From: Butyrivibrio sp.
GTDB lineage: Bacteria > Bacillota > Clostridia > Lachnospirales > Lachnospiraceae
DNA: 39,067 nt
Reading direction: 5' to 3'
NCBI RefSeq assembly: GCF_017635265.1
Contig: NZ_JAGBLU010000018.1
Span: forward strand, 1 to 39,067
Shown: piece by piece, positions 16,451 to 25,549 of the stretch
How the letters are laid out: each line of letters starts with the position of its first letter
Numbering within the stretch: the first letter of the stretch is position 1
Position numbers and translations under genes: made by a program
Notes under the pieces: model-generated
What the model was told of the DNA's origin: nothing
The model's database searches: none
Seen by the model: the letters and a program-made list of their open reading frames with translations, nothing else

Positions 16451-17389
16451 ATGCCTAAGCCATATCTTCCGTATGGTAAACAAATCCAAAAACTAATAAA
16501 TGATAAAGGGTTAATAATAAAAGATGTAAACTTTGCTGAGAGAATGCTAACCGATATCGGCTATTTCTCTCTAATTGGTGGATATAAGAATCTGTTTATC
16601 AATCCTATGACAAGGAAGTATGTAGGTGGTACTACCTTTGAAGATGTGCTTGCCTTATATCACTTTGACGAAGAATTAAGAGCCCTTACTTTTAATTATT
16701 TGATCAAGGTAGAGCAAAAGATACGGCAATTAATATCAGATAGTTTCTGCGCATCATTTGGTGAGAATCAATCTCAGTATCTTTCATCGGTAAATTATAA
16801 TCAAAGTCCTAAATTATCCCATGATGTTACCAAGCTTATTAGTATTTTGGATTATCACGCAAACAAGAACACTGAGAAACCATATCTTGTACACCAGAGA
16901 AAAGTATATAGTAACGTTCCGTTATGGGTCACAACTAAAATCCTTACTTTTGGTCAGTTATCAAAATTCTATGGGTTATTACAACATAGACAGCAGAGTA
17001 TGATCAGCAAAGCCTACACAAATGTGTCCGAGAAGGCTCTTGGTCAATATCTTGGTTGTCTGACTCTTTTTAGAAATGTATGTGCTCATAATGAGAGATT
17101 GTTCAGTCATAACCTTGTACAAAGAGAATTTCCCGACACTCCGATTCATAAAAAAATGAATCTCCCTATGACTGGATCAATGTATTCTATTGGTAAAAGG
17201 GATTACTTTGGATTAGTAATTGCTTTTAGATATTTACTAAGAAGAGATGAGTTTTTGCAATATAAGCGTAGTCTTAAGAAACTTATAGATCAATACTGCA
17301 AGAAGAGCCAGCGACTAACCAAGTCTAATCTGCTAGATCAGATGGGATTGCCTTCTGATTGGGAGAATATCACCAGGTATAAGATATAA
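16451..17389 (+). CDS. Abi_2 family (AbiD/AbiF-like) HEPN abortive-infection protein
   Basis: A 312-residue protein with the Abi_2 N-terminal signature (YGKQIQKLINDKGLII, then ERMLTDIGYFSLIGGYKN) and a C-terminal RX4H motif, Arg208 to His213 in FRNVCAHNERL, the hallmark of HEPN ribonucleases. Family members cause growth arrest on phage infection. The ATG at 16451 follows TTGAGGAG at ten bases; the in-frame extension upstream runs through the RNA terminator and is not translated. Expression would need read-through of that terminator or RNA-level control. Related proteins have been proposed as ancestors of Cas13. Confidence 0.88.
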   Translation: MPKPYLPYGKQIQKLINDKGLIIKDVNFAERMLTDIGYFSLIGGYKNLFINPMTRKYVGGTTFEDVLALYHFDEELRALTFNYLIKVEQKIRQLISDSFCASFGENQSQYLSSVNYNQSPKLSHDVTKLISILDYHANKNTEKPYLVHQRKVYSNVPLWVTTKILTFGQLSKFYGLLQHRQQSMISKAYTNVSEKALGQYLGCLTLFRNVCAHNERLFSHNLVQREFPDTPIHKKMNLPMTGSMYSIGKRDYFGLVIAFRYLLRRDEFLQYKRSLKKLIDQYCKKSQRLTKSNLLDQMGLPSDWENITRYKI

Positions 17390-17473
17390 ACTGGTTAAGA
17401 AATGGTTAAATTCAAATCAATAGAAGATGCTCGAGACTCCTTTCTATCTGTATTTGGGAAAGTCAGGAAAACA

Positions 17474-17657
17474 GGTTCGAATCCTGCTTCCCCTGCTCTT
17501 AAAGAAAAGACTGGAATCCAGATAATTGCTGGAGTTTCAGTCTTTTTTGTTGTTAAAAATCTTTTGTTGTAAATGTCTGTTTTGGTTCAAAAAAGTACGT
17601 TTTGAAACATTTAAATTAGGGTAATTTTAGGGTACAAATCTGCGTACTAATCATGTA
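17474..17657 (+). repeat. Right direct repeat / attR-like site with displaced tRNA-Trp 3' end
   Basis: Second copy of the island boundary: 25-bp tRNA core (17474-17498), terminator, and 11-bp-period repeats at 17616-17637. The sequence left of the core has no tRNA 5' half, so this is a displaced 3' fragment. Confidence 0.85.
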
Positions 17658-17689
17658 AAGCAATCAATCATAGCTACAACTCAGGTGAT

Positions 17690-17880
17690 CATTTACGAAA
17701 AAATAAAGCCTTGTCATCCTTATTACGATTTGGATTTAGTGCAACGTTCTTTGGTCTTGGCTATTCCATCGGTAGGAATAGCAAGCATTAAAATAACCGC
17801 CAAGCCTGAACAACTAGCGGTTATTTTAATCACTATGTAATTTCGGACTAACCGTTGCTGTACGGGTAGCACCTTTTTAT
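17690..17880 (+). pseudogene. Decayed type I toxin/antitoxin-like locus
   Basis: A short hydrophobic reading frame without a usable start (SLLRFGFSATFFGLGYSIG, stop near 17789) is followed by a perfect 11-bp hairpin AAAATAACCGC/GCGGTTATTTT (17790-17827) and a second hairpin with a T run (17848-17878). This order of tiny membrane peptide and two terminators is typical of holin-like type I toxin loci with an antisense RNA in Firmicutes. The missing start codon suggests a remnant. No gene is seen in the rest of 17390-17964 apart from the repeat. Confidence 0.4.
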
Positions 17881-17964
17881 GCTTTCATTATAGCAAATTA
17901 ATCTTAATCTTAATAATCAGCACAGTTACTCTAAAATTATTAATTTATTTATTGTACTGCAACT

Positions 17965-19656
17965 TTAGTTCCCAGCTGCTAAAACTGCTATTCCATAGGC
18001 AGGTATTACCACTTTCCCACCATTATATTCACATTTTTCCTCAGAAGTACAAAGGCTATACACAATATTCCCATAATCTTTCGACATATCATCTGTGGAA
18101 ATATTCACTTCTTTTGACTCATCTGAAGTATTTATCAATATAAGAAGTCTCTCCACATCTGTCTCATAGGTGCTGCCTTCCTTCTTTTCCCTGACAAATG
18201 CAGAAATATCGCTGTTAGAAAGTGAATCAACATTCACAGTCCTGCCTCTTGCGATCACAGGGAACATATTTCTGAGTTTTATAGCTGCCTTGTAATAGTT
18301 AAAAATTGAGTACTCATCTGCCGCCTGCACATCAAGAGCCGGATACTTCATGTCAAACTTATCCATGTTGGCAGGGCCATTGCACATGCCTGTCAGGTCA
18401 GTAGAACTCCACTGCATTGGAGCTCTCTTGTTCTCATCCTTTCCGGAGCCCTTCATACCAAGTTCTTCGCCATAGTAAATAAACGCATTTCCGGTCATAA
18501 GAAGGTTAAGTGCTCCGGCAAGCTTCACCTTGTCCTGACTGCCCTTACCTGTATAATATCCAGCAGATCTGGCCATATCATGATTAGTGTAAAAAGGCGC
18601 ATCGATGGAAGTGTCGCTAATTTCAGCCAGCTGACTTTCTATCTTCTCAAGAGCTTTACCGTAATTAGCTGCAGCGTTCGTTCCTCTTGCCACACCTGCG
18701 ATAATTCCTTCGCTTCCGGCAAAATCAAAGTCAAAAAAGCTGTCAACACCGCTCTTATAATATTTAGAGTAGGTACTTGAATTGGTCCAGCATTCACCTA
18801 CAATATAAGCATCTTCCTTTTGAGATTTAATAGTATCATTAAGCCAGGTCAAAAATTCAATGTTCTTAAGGTCATCACCTGTATAGTAGGACGTAACCGC
18901 ATCAAGTCTGAATCCGTCAACTCCATGGTCTATCCAAAAACCTATAATATCCTCAATTTCTTTTTTCACATTATCATCATCAAGGTTAAGATCCGGCATA
19001 CCAGACCAGAACCTTGCCTCATAATAAAAATCAGTCCCCGAAAGAGGTTCATACCCATCTGATTTTTCATATGAAAAATTGTAATAAGAAAGGTAAGGGC
19101 ATGCCTTAAGATCCTCCTCTAAAAAGACGAGCCCTGAACTTTCATCAGTATTTTCATCCACAGTTTTATTTCTGTCTTTAAAATCATCCGCATTATCTGC
19201 AATATACTTCGCAGCCTCCTTAAACCACGGATGCTCTACAGATGTATGATTCAAAACCGTATCGATTATAACGTTTACATGCCTTTTATGACATTCATCC
19301 ACAAGCTCATCAAAATCCTGCAGCGTACCGTATTCAGGATCTATATCCATATAGTCGGTGACATCATACTTGTGATAGGTGGGCGAAGGAGAAACAGGCA
19401 TAAGCCAGATTTCATTGCACCCCAGATCGGTGTCCGTAGCATCATCTCCGTCATTTATATAGTCAAGTTTTTGAGTAACACCTTTTAAGTCTCCGATACC
19501 ATCTCCATCGCTGTCATAAAAAGAATAAACGAAAATCTCATAGGTCGTGCGATACTTATCCTCAATCACGTTTAAAGGCGCTGCTTTATCCGCAGCGCCA
19601 CAACCTGTCACCAGTACACTTATTATCCCCAATGTCAAAAAAACTTTTTTCATCAT
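17965..19656 (-). CDS. GH13 alpha-amylase-family lipoprotein
   Basis: A 563-residue secreted glycoside hydrolase anchored by a lipobox (VTGC, Cys19). GH13 signatures are complete: DTVLNHTS near 132-139, the nucleophile Asp252 in GFRLDAV, the acid/base Glu288 in VGECW, and TNHD with Asp360. It is probably an alpha-amylase or oligo-1,6-glucosidase acting on alpha-glucans at the cell surface. The start overlaps the stop of the permease-kinase gene by four bases (ATGA), with GGGAG about ten bases upstream, so the two are translationally coupled. Confidence 0.92.
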   Translation of the reverse strand: MMKKVFLTLGIISVLVTGCGAADKAAPLNVIEDKYRTTYEIFVYSFYDSDGDGIGDLKGVTQKLDYINDGDDATDTDLGCNEIWLMPVSPSPTYHKYDVTDYMDIDPEYGTLQDFDELVDECHKRHVNVIIDTVLNHTSVEHPWFKEAAKYIADNADDFKDRNKTVDENTDESSGLVFLEEDLKACPYLSYYNFSYEKSDGYEPLSGTDFYYEARFWSGMPDLNLDDDNVKKEIEDIIGFWIDHGVDGFRLDAVTSYYTGDDLKNIEFLTWLNDTIKSQKEDAYIVGECWTNSSTYSKYYKSGVDSFFDFDFAGSEGIIAGVARGTNAAANYGKALEKIESQLAEISDTSIDAPFYTNHDMARSAGYYTGKGSQDKVKLAGALNLLMTGNAFIYYGEELGMKGSGKDENKRAPMQWSSTDLTGMCNGPANMDKFDMKYPALDVQAADEYSIFNYYKAAIKLRNMFPVIARGRTVNVDSLSNSDISAFVREKKEGSTYETDVERLLILINTSDESKEVNISTDDMSKDYGNIVYSLCTSEEKCEYNGGKVVIPAYGIAVLAAGN

Positions 19657-22589
19657 TTTGTCAAAACTCCCGTGATAGTATCCACCATCTGTTTCATATC
19701 GATAGGTTTTGCTATATGTCCGTTCATACCAGCCTCCTTGGCTTTTTTTACATCCTCGGAAAAAGCATTGGCCGTCATGGCAAGAATCGGTATACCGGCA
19801 AGTTCAGGATTATCAAGCTTTCTGATATTCTCAGTAGCCTCATAACCGCCCATTACAGGCATCTGAACATCCATCAGTACTAAATTATAATATCCGGGCT
19901 CAGAAGAGGCAACTTTATCAAGGGCATCTTTTCCATCAACAGCCTGTTCCACCATAAATCCAAGTCTCGTAAGAAGCTTAGTTGCAATTTCACGGTTGAT
20001 CTGCATATCATCAGCCAAAAGAATTCTCACCTTGGAATAGTCCACTAAAATCTGCCCGGCTCCTGCCTTCTCCTCACTGGATTCATCGGCTTCTTCGGCG
20101 TCTGTCTGCTGTTCCTGAAGCTGCAGCTTTATGCTTACAACAAACTCTGTACCAACTCCCTTGGCAGTATTTACGGTAATGTCACCGCCCATAAGATCAA
20201 CGATACTCTTGGTTATTGACATTCCAAGGCCTGTTCCCTGTATTCCGCTGACAGTAGATGTTTTTTCTCTTTCAAAAGCATCAAATACATTTGACGCAAA
20301 CTCCTTACTCATGCCAATTCCGCTGTCCTTAACCCTGATCTCAAAGATTCCATAGCCTTCCTCAGAACAATCTATTTCCCATGCCTTAACTTCAACAGTT
20401 CCTCCATCCGGAGTAAACTTATAGGCATTGCTTATCAGGTTCAAAAGGACTCTGTTCAGTCTGTTTTTATCGCAGTAAACACAGGTGTTTCTAATATTGG
20501 AAGAATCGACAATAAAATCTATATGTTTCTCATCCATTTGGGTTTTAAACATATCTTTTATCTCTGCAAACGTCGAATGAAGATTCATTGGAATCGGCTC
20601 AATATCCATTTTTCCGCTTTCAATCCTGCTCATTTCCAGAACATCATTTATGAGAGCTAAAAGATGATGACTTGAACCCTTGATTTTCCCCAAATACTCT
20701 TTTAACTCCTCAAAAGTAACATCTTCTCTCTCCGCAAGATTTATATAACCTATGATGGCGTTCATAGGTGTTCTTATATCATGGGACATATTGGAGAGAA
20801 AAATTGTCTTGGCTCTGCTTTGTTCCAAAGCCTTTACCCTTTCTGCCTCAGTTTTTTTCTCCCTTGCTGTCATCATAGAATATAAACTGAACATGATTGC
20901 AAGAGCAGCAATGATCAGAAGCATCTGTATAAAACTGTTTCTGGTAATCTGGTCATCCGCCCTTTTTAGCTGTTCACTGATATACTCTTCCGTTTCTCTG
21001 ACTATACTCCTATCGGTAAATCCGGTACTTTTCTCATAGTAATCGCTGATGTTTTGCACCATTTCCTCAGTGATTTCGTCTGTAGAATTTTTCATCCACA
21101 TAAGTGATGTAAAAAATATTAAAAACAACAAAGAAATCCACACAATAGTAGATTTTCCAAATCTCTTTTTCTCATCATGTGAAAAGACAATCCTGAAATA
21201 GATAAATCCCAAGATACTCCAAAAGGCCAGTATCATGTAGGATTCTGTAGACATGGCATCTGCCGACCATGACATGAAGTAAATAAAGAAAACAAGAGAC
21301 ATAACAAGTCCTATACCTGCAGCCCCCTTTATATAATCATTGTTCTCTTTGTATGCAAGCCTAAGCGCACAGGCAGAAGTGTAGGCGTAAGCTATTGTAG
21401 CTCCGACTGTATTTACATCCACTATCCAGCCAATTGCGGATCTGCCAAAAAAAGGAATCACAAGTGAAATAAGAGTCAAAAACAGCATTGCGTTTTTAGG
21501 ACTTTTATCCTTATTTAATTTTCCAAACCATTTAGGCAAAATCCCATCATCTGCCATTGCGTAAAGAAGCCTGCTGGCAGCAATAAAGTTTCCTATAAGT
21601 CCTGTCATAATTCCCGAAAAAGCTGCCACCCCAAGGATAACAACACCTGCCTGTCCCATTGCCTTATAGGCGCCGTAGAACGTAGGCAGCCCCATTATTC
21701 CATCCATTTTGTCAAGGCTTCCTACATATTCATACCAGTTGCCATAGCCCTCAGGAATATATAAAACCGCCAGCGCCACTAAAGCTACATATGCAACTGT
21801 CCCTGTTAAAAGAGCTATAGCAAAAATCCATATTGTTTTTTGGGGGGAAAAGTTGAAGCCCTCGGCAGAATTTGATACTGATTCAAATCCTACAAAAGCC
21901 CATGGTGAAAGGGCAACAATTGTTGAAATCTGCCTTATGGAAGATACTCCGATGTCATCTGATTTGGAAAACATTGGAGTAAAACTGTTTGAAATATTAA
22001 GACCGCCATTAAAAAATGCGCATAGAATTACAATTATGATTCCGCCTATAAGGAAAAGGGCAAATATAACCTGAAGATGCACAGTTATTCTTTTCCCAAG
22101 AGTTCCCAAAAGTCCGCAGATGGCAATAGCAACCAGCGAAAGCAAAACCTCGCCGAAATATACATCATAACCAAGAACTTCATAGTGAAATCCAAATTGG
22201 AACATGCCTCCTAAAAGATTTCTGCTTATAAGACCGAGCGCCGTAGCATTTGCCCATATTATCGCAACGTACACGAGAATAAGAAACCAGGAACTCATAA
22301 AACCATGATCATATCCAAAAATCTTAATAGTATATGTCAAAGTCCCTCCGGCGTCAGGATACTTATTGATCAGGAAGTTATAATTTACGCCGATTATAAA
22401 CATCACAAAAGCGCCGATTATAAGACCAATAACCGTACCGACAGGCCCTGCCTTTGGTAAAAAAGTTGTGCCGGGCATCACAAAAGCGCCCCATCCTACT
22501 GCACATCCAAAGGAAAGTGCCCAAACAGACAGTGGGGATAAGTACTTACCCAGAGCATGATTTTCACTACCGGATTCAATGCTACTCAC
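19653..22589 (-). CDS. APC-family permease fused to hybrid histidine kinase and receiver
   Basis: A 978-residue fusion. Residues 1-470 form an APC-superfamily amino-acid/polyamine transporter of about 12 helices (GWGAFVMPGTTFLPKAGP at the start). An extra helix pair (about 480-498 and 554-572) brackets an extracellular loop. The kinase follows: His603 in SHDIRTP, Asn721 in the N box, DSGIGMS and GTGLGMSI ATP-lid boxes, then a receiver with Asp907 in LMDVQMP and Lys961. The start is GTG at 22589 with GAGGT ahead. Its design parallels CbrA, where a transporter domain senses or gates a kinase. No output regulator is encoded next to it; the amylase is. Confidence 0.93.
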   Translation of the reverse strand: MSSIESGSENHALGKYLSPLSVWALSFGCAVGWGAFVMPGTTFLPKAGPVGTVIGLIIGAFVMFIIGVNYNFLINKYPDAGGTLTYTIKIFGYDHGFMSSWFLILVYVAIIWANATALGLISRNLLGGMFQFGFHYEVLGYDVYFGEVLLSLVAIAICGLLGTLGKRITVHLQVIFALFLIGGIIIVILCAFFNGGLNISNSFTPMFSKSDDIGVSSIRQISTIVALSPWAFVGFESVSNSAEGFNFSPQKTIWIFAIALLTGTVAYVALVALAVLYIPEGYGNWYEYVGSLDKMDGIMGLPTFYGAYKAMGQAGVVILGVAAFSGIMTGLIGNFIAASRLLYAMADDGILPKWFGKLNKDKSPKNAMLFLTLISLVIPFFGRSAIGWIVDVNTVGATIAYAYTSACALRLAYKENNDYIKGAAGIGLVMSLVFFIYFMSWSADAMSTESYMILAFWSILGFIYFRIVFSHDEKKRFGKSTIVWISLLFLIFFTSLMWMKNSTDEITEEMVQNISDYYEKSTGFTDRSIVRETEEYISEQLKRADDQITRNSFIQMLLIIAALAIMFSLYSMMTAREKKTEAERVKALEQSRAKTIFLSNMSHDIRTPMNAIIGYINLAEREDVTFEELKEYLGKIKGSSHHLLALINDVLEMSRIESGKMDIEPIPMNLHSTFAEIKDMFKTQMDEKHIDFIVDSSNIRNTCVYCDKNRLNRVLLNLISNAYKFTPDGGTVEVKAWEIDCSEEGYGIFEIRVKDSGIGMSKEFASNVFDAFEREKTSTVSGIQGTGLGMSITKSIVDLMGGDITVNTAKGVGTEFVVSIKLQLQEQQTDAEEADESSEEKAGAGQILVDYSKVRILLADDMQINREIATKLLTRLGFMVEQAVDGKDALDKVASSEPGYYNLVLMDVQMPVMGGYEATENIRKLDNPELAGIPILAMTANAFSEDVKKAKEAGMNGHIAKPIDMKQMVDTITGVLTK

Positions 22590-22842
22590 TTCAATACCTC
22601 AGTCCACAAAATACATGGATCATATTCTTACGAAATCCGCAGTTTAAGCGGATTTCTGAAATTTAGTTCAAGAAGTCATCCTTTTTAGAAGCATTATGAG
22701 CGATATACAGTTAAATTATATCACTAATAAAATATCGGAAGTTCAGATTATGAATTATTTCATAGTTTTCATAGATTTATTATAGATTCCGTCACTATAT
22801 GATATACTAGTGTAATGAATAATAAAAAAGGGAGACATAAAA

Positions 22843-23364
22843 ATGGCACAGAATCCTATTGTTACAATCACAATGGAAAACGGTGACGTGATTAAGGCAG
22901 AGCTTTATCCTGAAATCGCGCCTAATACAGTAAATAACTTCATCTCACTTGTGAGCAAAAATTTCTATGACGGACTTATTTTCCACAGAGTAATCCGCGG
23001 CTTCATGCTTCAGGGTGGTGACCCGGAAGGCACAGGAATGGGCGGCCCCGGATATGGCATAAAGGGTGAGTTTTCATCAAACGGTTTCAAAAATGACTTA
23101 AAGCACACAGAAGGTGTTCTTTCAATGGCAAGATCAATGATGCCCAATTCAGCAGGTTCTCAGTTCTTTATCATGCACAAAACTTCTCCTCATCTTGACG
23201 GAGATTATGCAGCATTCGGTAAAGTTATAGAGGGAATGGACGTTGTTAACAAAATCGCCGAAACAGACACTGACTGGAATGACAGACCTGTAAACGATCA
23301 GGTTATGAAAACAGTAACTGTAGAGACTTTTGGCGTATCTTATCCTGAACCTGAAAAAGCCTGA
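22843..23364 (+). CDS. Cyclophilin-type peptidyl-prolyl cis-trans isomerase
   Basis: A 173-residue cytosolic cyclophilin that isomerises proline peptide bonds. The catalytic arginine is in FHRVIRGFMLQGGDP, and the SAGSQFFI and HLDGDYAAFGKV blocks complete the active site. No signal peptide is present. GGGAG precedes the ATG, and a candidate -10 box TATACT lies at 22803-22808. The gene stands alone and shares a bidirectional terminator with the convergent alarmone synthetase gene. Confidence 0.95.
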   Translation: MAQNPIVTITMENGDVIKAELYPEIAPNTVNNFISLVSKNFYDGLIFHRVIRGFMLQGGDPEGTGMGGPGYGIKGEFSSNGFKNDLKHTEGVLSMARSMMPNSAGSQFFIMHKTSPHLDGDYAAFGKVIEGMDVVNKIAETDTDWNDRPVNDQVMKTVTVETFGVSYPEPEKA

Positions 23365-23372
23365 AATTAAAT

Positions 23373-23410
23373 CAGACCTGAAAGCCCTTGGCTTTCAGGT
23401 CTGTTATTTT
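23373..23410. terminator. Bidirectional terminator
   Basis: A perfect 14-bp stem (23373-23386 with 23390-23403, loop CTT) followed by TTATTTT. It separates two convergent genes. Confidence 0.93.
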
Positions 23411-24134
23411 ACTCATCTTCATCAATTTTTACTCTTATCTGCTGCATTCTAAGATCCAGCTGATTGATAAGGTCTGCACTAAACTTAAGATCGTCTGATA
23501 TTACTTCCTGATTTTCAATGTTCTTTTTATACTTCATCTTGTGTTCAAGACTTGCCCAGAAATCCATTGCTATTGTTCTGAACTGAACTTCCACCTTCAT
23601 ATACTCTTTTTCTGTTGTGAGGAAAATGGGTACCTTAATAATAAGATGAAGGCTTCTGTAACCACTTTGCTTGGGCGTCTCAATGTAATCTTTTCTCTGG
23701 ATAACAGTAATATCATCCTGCTTGGCAAGACAATCCGCAAGCATATAAATATCATCAATAAATGAACATATAACTCGTATTCCAGCTACATCTGAAAGAT
23801 TCTTGTTAATATTCTCAATAGTAAAATCAACACCCTTGCGGTTTAACTTATTATATATGCTAATTGGTGTTTTGATTCTCATTTTTATTGATTCAAAAGG
23901 ATTTCGATTGTTGATGAGTGAAAGCTCTTTGTTAAGGACATCCAGCTTTGTCCTGACTTCAGATAATGCACAATCATACTTCATCATAAGAATCTGAAAC
24001 TCTTTAACCTGATCCTTCATTTTAAGTAAGTTTTCAACATCACTTTGTGTCATTATGTCGGTGTTAACTTTATCAGATTTTCCGGCAAGTTTAGCAAAAT
24101 CTATCTTTGAATAGTCTAATCTCTTAACTGCCAT
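23409..24134 (-). CDS. Small alarmone synthetase, RelA/SpoT-domain (RelQ/YjbM-like)
   Basis: A 241-residue single-domain (p)ppGpp synthetase. Typical blocks are visible: KTPISIYNKLNRKG, DVAGIRVICSFIDDIY, DYIETPKQSGYRSLHL and EVQFRTIAMDFWASLEHKMKYKK. There is no hydrolase, TGS or ACT domain, as in RelQ/RelP proteins. The start is placed at ATG 24134, eight bases after AGGAAG. It is transcribed alone. Such enzymes add alarmone under envelope or other stress and in a few systems act as toxins, but no antitoxin is adjacent here. Confidence 0.92.
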   Translation of the reverse strand: MAVKRLDYSKIDFAKLAGKSDKVNTDIMTQSDVENLLKMKDQVKEFQILMMKYDCALSEVRTKLDVLNKELSLINNRNPFESIKMRIKTPISIYNKLNRKGVDFTIENINKNLSDVAGIRVICSFIDDIYMLADCLAKQDDITVIQRKDYIETPKQSGYRSLHLIIKVPIFLTTEKEYMKVEVQFRTIAMDFWASLEHKMKYKKNIENQEVISDDLKFSADLINQLDLRMQQIRVKIDEDE

Positions 24135-24229
24135 AGACTTCACTTCCTTTCGCTTAATACTTCAAATACAGTATACCAATATACCTTAAACGTTCTGTGA
24201 ACTAAATATTAAATTTTAAATAAACCCAA

Positions 24230-24264
24230 AATTCCGCGAAAGTGTAAATCACTCTCGCGGAATT
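24230..24264 (-). terminator. Terminator of the BTAD regulator operon
   Basis: A 15-bp stem with one mismatch (24230-24244 with 24250-24264) 40 nt after the stop of the minus-strand gene, followed on that strand by T-rich sequence. Confidence 0.78.
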
Positions 24265-24304
24265 CTCATAAAAAACCACTATCCCCACTTAAAATTCTAT
24301 AAGT

Positions 24305-25540
24305 TTATTTTGCCTGAGCCAGATCTTTTGGAAGATCAGCAAGTGATACAACGCTATACTCCAATTCCGCTCTTGGTCCGGCCAAAACCTTATATTTATT
24401 TAACACTCTTCTATAAACTATTTTACAGCTCTCCTTACTGGTTCCCACAAGAAGAAGTAAAAACTGCGATGCCGAATACTTACAATACGTGTCACCCTGT
24501 CTTAAAGTCAAAGCTACCGCTTTCTGTAAGAGTTTTCCCTTGGCCTCCAGCTTGGTCTGATTTGAAATCTGTTTTCCCTCGTAATCAACAATTGTCAAAA
24601 GCATCATGTATACTGACTGTCCGCTTCTTTCCATGTTGCGGCTAAGTATATGATATGCATCAATGAAGCTTGGGTATGAGCAATCATATGCTCTTCCTTC
24701 TTCTGAATTAGCACTATCACGTCTTTCTACAATGTCGTCTCTTATTTTTAGTATTTTCCCTGGTGTATTAGTTATCTGTCGACTCATTTTCTCGTAGCAT
24801 TCCATCAGGTCATTACTGGGTGTTATTCCCAGTTCATCAGTATAATACCTGACAGTCTCATCGTAAATGGAATATGCATCATCATATGCTTCCATACCTA
24901 TGAGCGCATTTATCTCGCCAACCTGCCACTCATCATCGGGATATAGCTGAGCAGCCTTTTTATATACTCGATACATTGCTTCATAGTCTTTTTTCTTTTC
25001 ATAGTAATTGCCAAGTGCAACTACGCACTCTGCATACATTTTCTGAAGCTGAACACTCTTAATGATAACCCATTCCTGTGTAGAAAGTTCAGGAAGAAGC
25101 TCAGCTCTATACAGTTCAACTGCCTGCTTGTAGAAAAGAACTCCCTCCGGAGTATCTCCGCACTGTCTTGCATTTTTAACAGCTGTTTCAAAACTTCCGG
25201 CATCTGTGATAACTTCAACATTTTCATCAACATAGAAAATGCCGTCCTTATTTACTATATATTCATAATCAGGAAGAGATGACCGCCCCAACTGCTTGTG
25301 CATCTGATAAATCAAATTGTTAAAGCTGTTATTGAGATTAGACTGTTCCTCTCTCTCATAAAGTGTGCCAATAAGCCGCTCTTTGGTGATGCCGTTATCA
25401 CCTGCAAGCCACACAAGTTCAAGAAGCTGAATATATTTAGCTCCCTTGTTTTTACCTACGGATACGTTTCTTCCCTCATAAGAAATCGCAAGCCCACCGA
25501 ACATCTGAACATCTAATCTAATCATTTTCCCCTCGTTCAT
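24305..25540 (-). CDS. SARP/BTAD-type transcriptional regulator
   Basis: A 411-residue regulator. Residues about 6-110 form an OmpR-like winged-helix domain (VQMFGGLAISYEGR, GITKERLIGTLY, NNLIYQMHKQLG), and about 115-260 a bacterial transcriptional activator domain of helical repeats ending ELGITPSNDLMECYEKM. The C-terminal 130 residues are not recognised and may sense a signal. Genes of this type are abundant in Lachnospiraceae; the targets are unknown. GAGGTG precedes the ATG at 25540. A small cysteine-rich protein is encoded nine bases upstream on the same strand. Confidence 0.86.
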   Translation of the reverse strand: MNEGKMIRLDVQMFGGLAISYEGRNVSVGKNKGAKYIQLLELVWLAGDNGITKERLIGTLYEREEQSNLNNSFNNLIYQMHKQLGRSSLPDYEYIVNKDGIFYVDENVEVITDAGSFETAVKNARQCGDTPEGVLFYKQAVELYRAELLPELSTQEWVIIKSVQLQKMYAECVVALGNYYEKKKDYEAMYRVYKKAAQLYPDDEWQVGEINALIGMEAYDDAYSIYDETVRYYTDELGITPSNDLMECYEKMSRQITNTPGKILKIRDDIVERRDSANSEEGRAYDCSYPSFIDAYHILSRNMERSGQSVYMMLLTIVDYEGKQISNQTKLEAKGKLLQKAVALTLRQGDTYCKYSASQFLLLLVGTSKESCKIVYRRVLNKYKVLAGPRAELEYSVVSLADLPKDLAQAK

Positions 25541-25549
25541 GATTTCACC

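Larger units (their letters stand above)
15510..17473. mobile_element. 1.96-kb tRNA-Trp mini-island carrying an Abi/HEPN defence locus
   Basis: The segment between the two tRNA-derived repeats contains a divergent acidic protein, a small structured RNA and an Abi_2 gene, and no integrase, transposase or replication gene. Attachment-core duplication at a tRNA 3' end is the classic footprint of site-specific integration. Because the 158 bp after the core are also duplicated, two related elements may have inserted in tandem, with the second now mostly lost. It could move only with a recombinase acting in trans. Confidence 0.72.
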
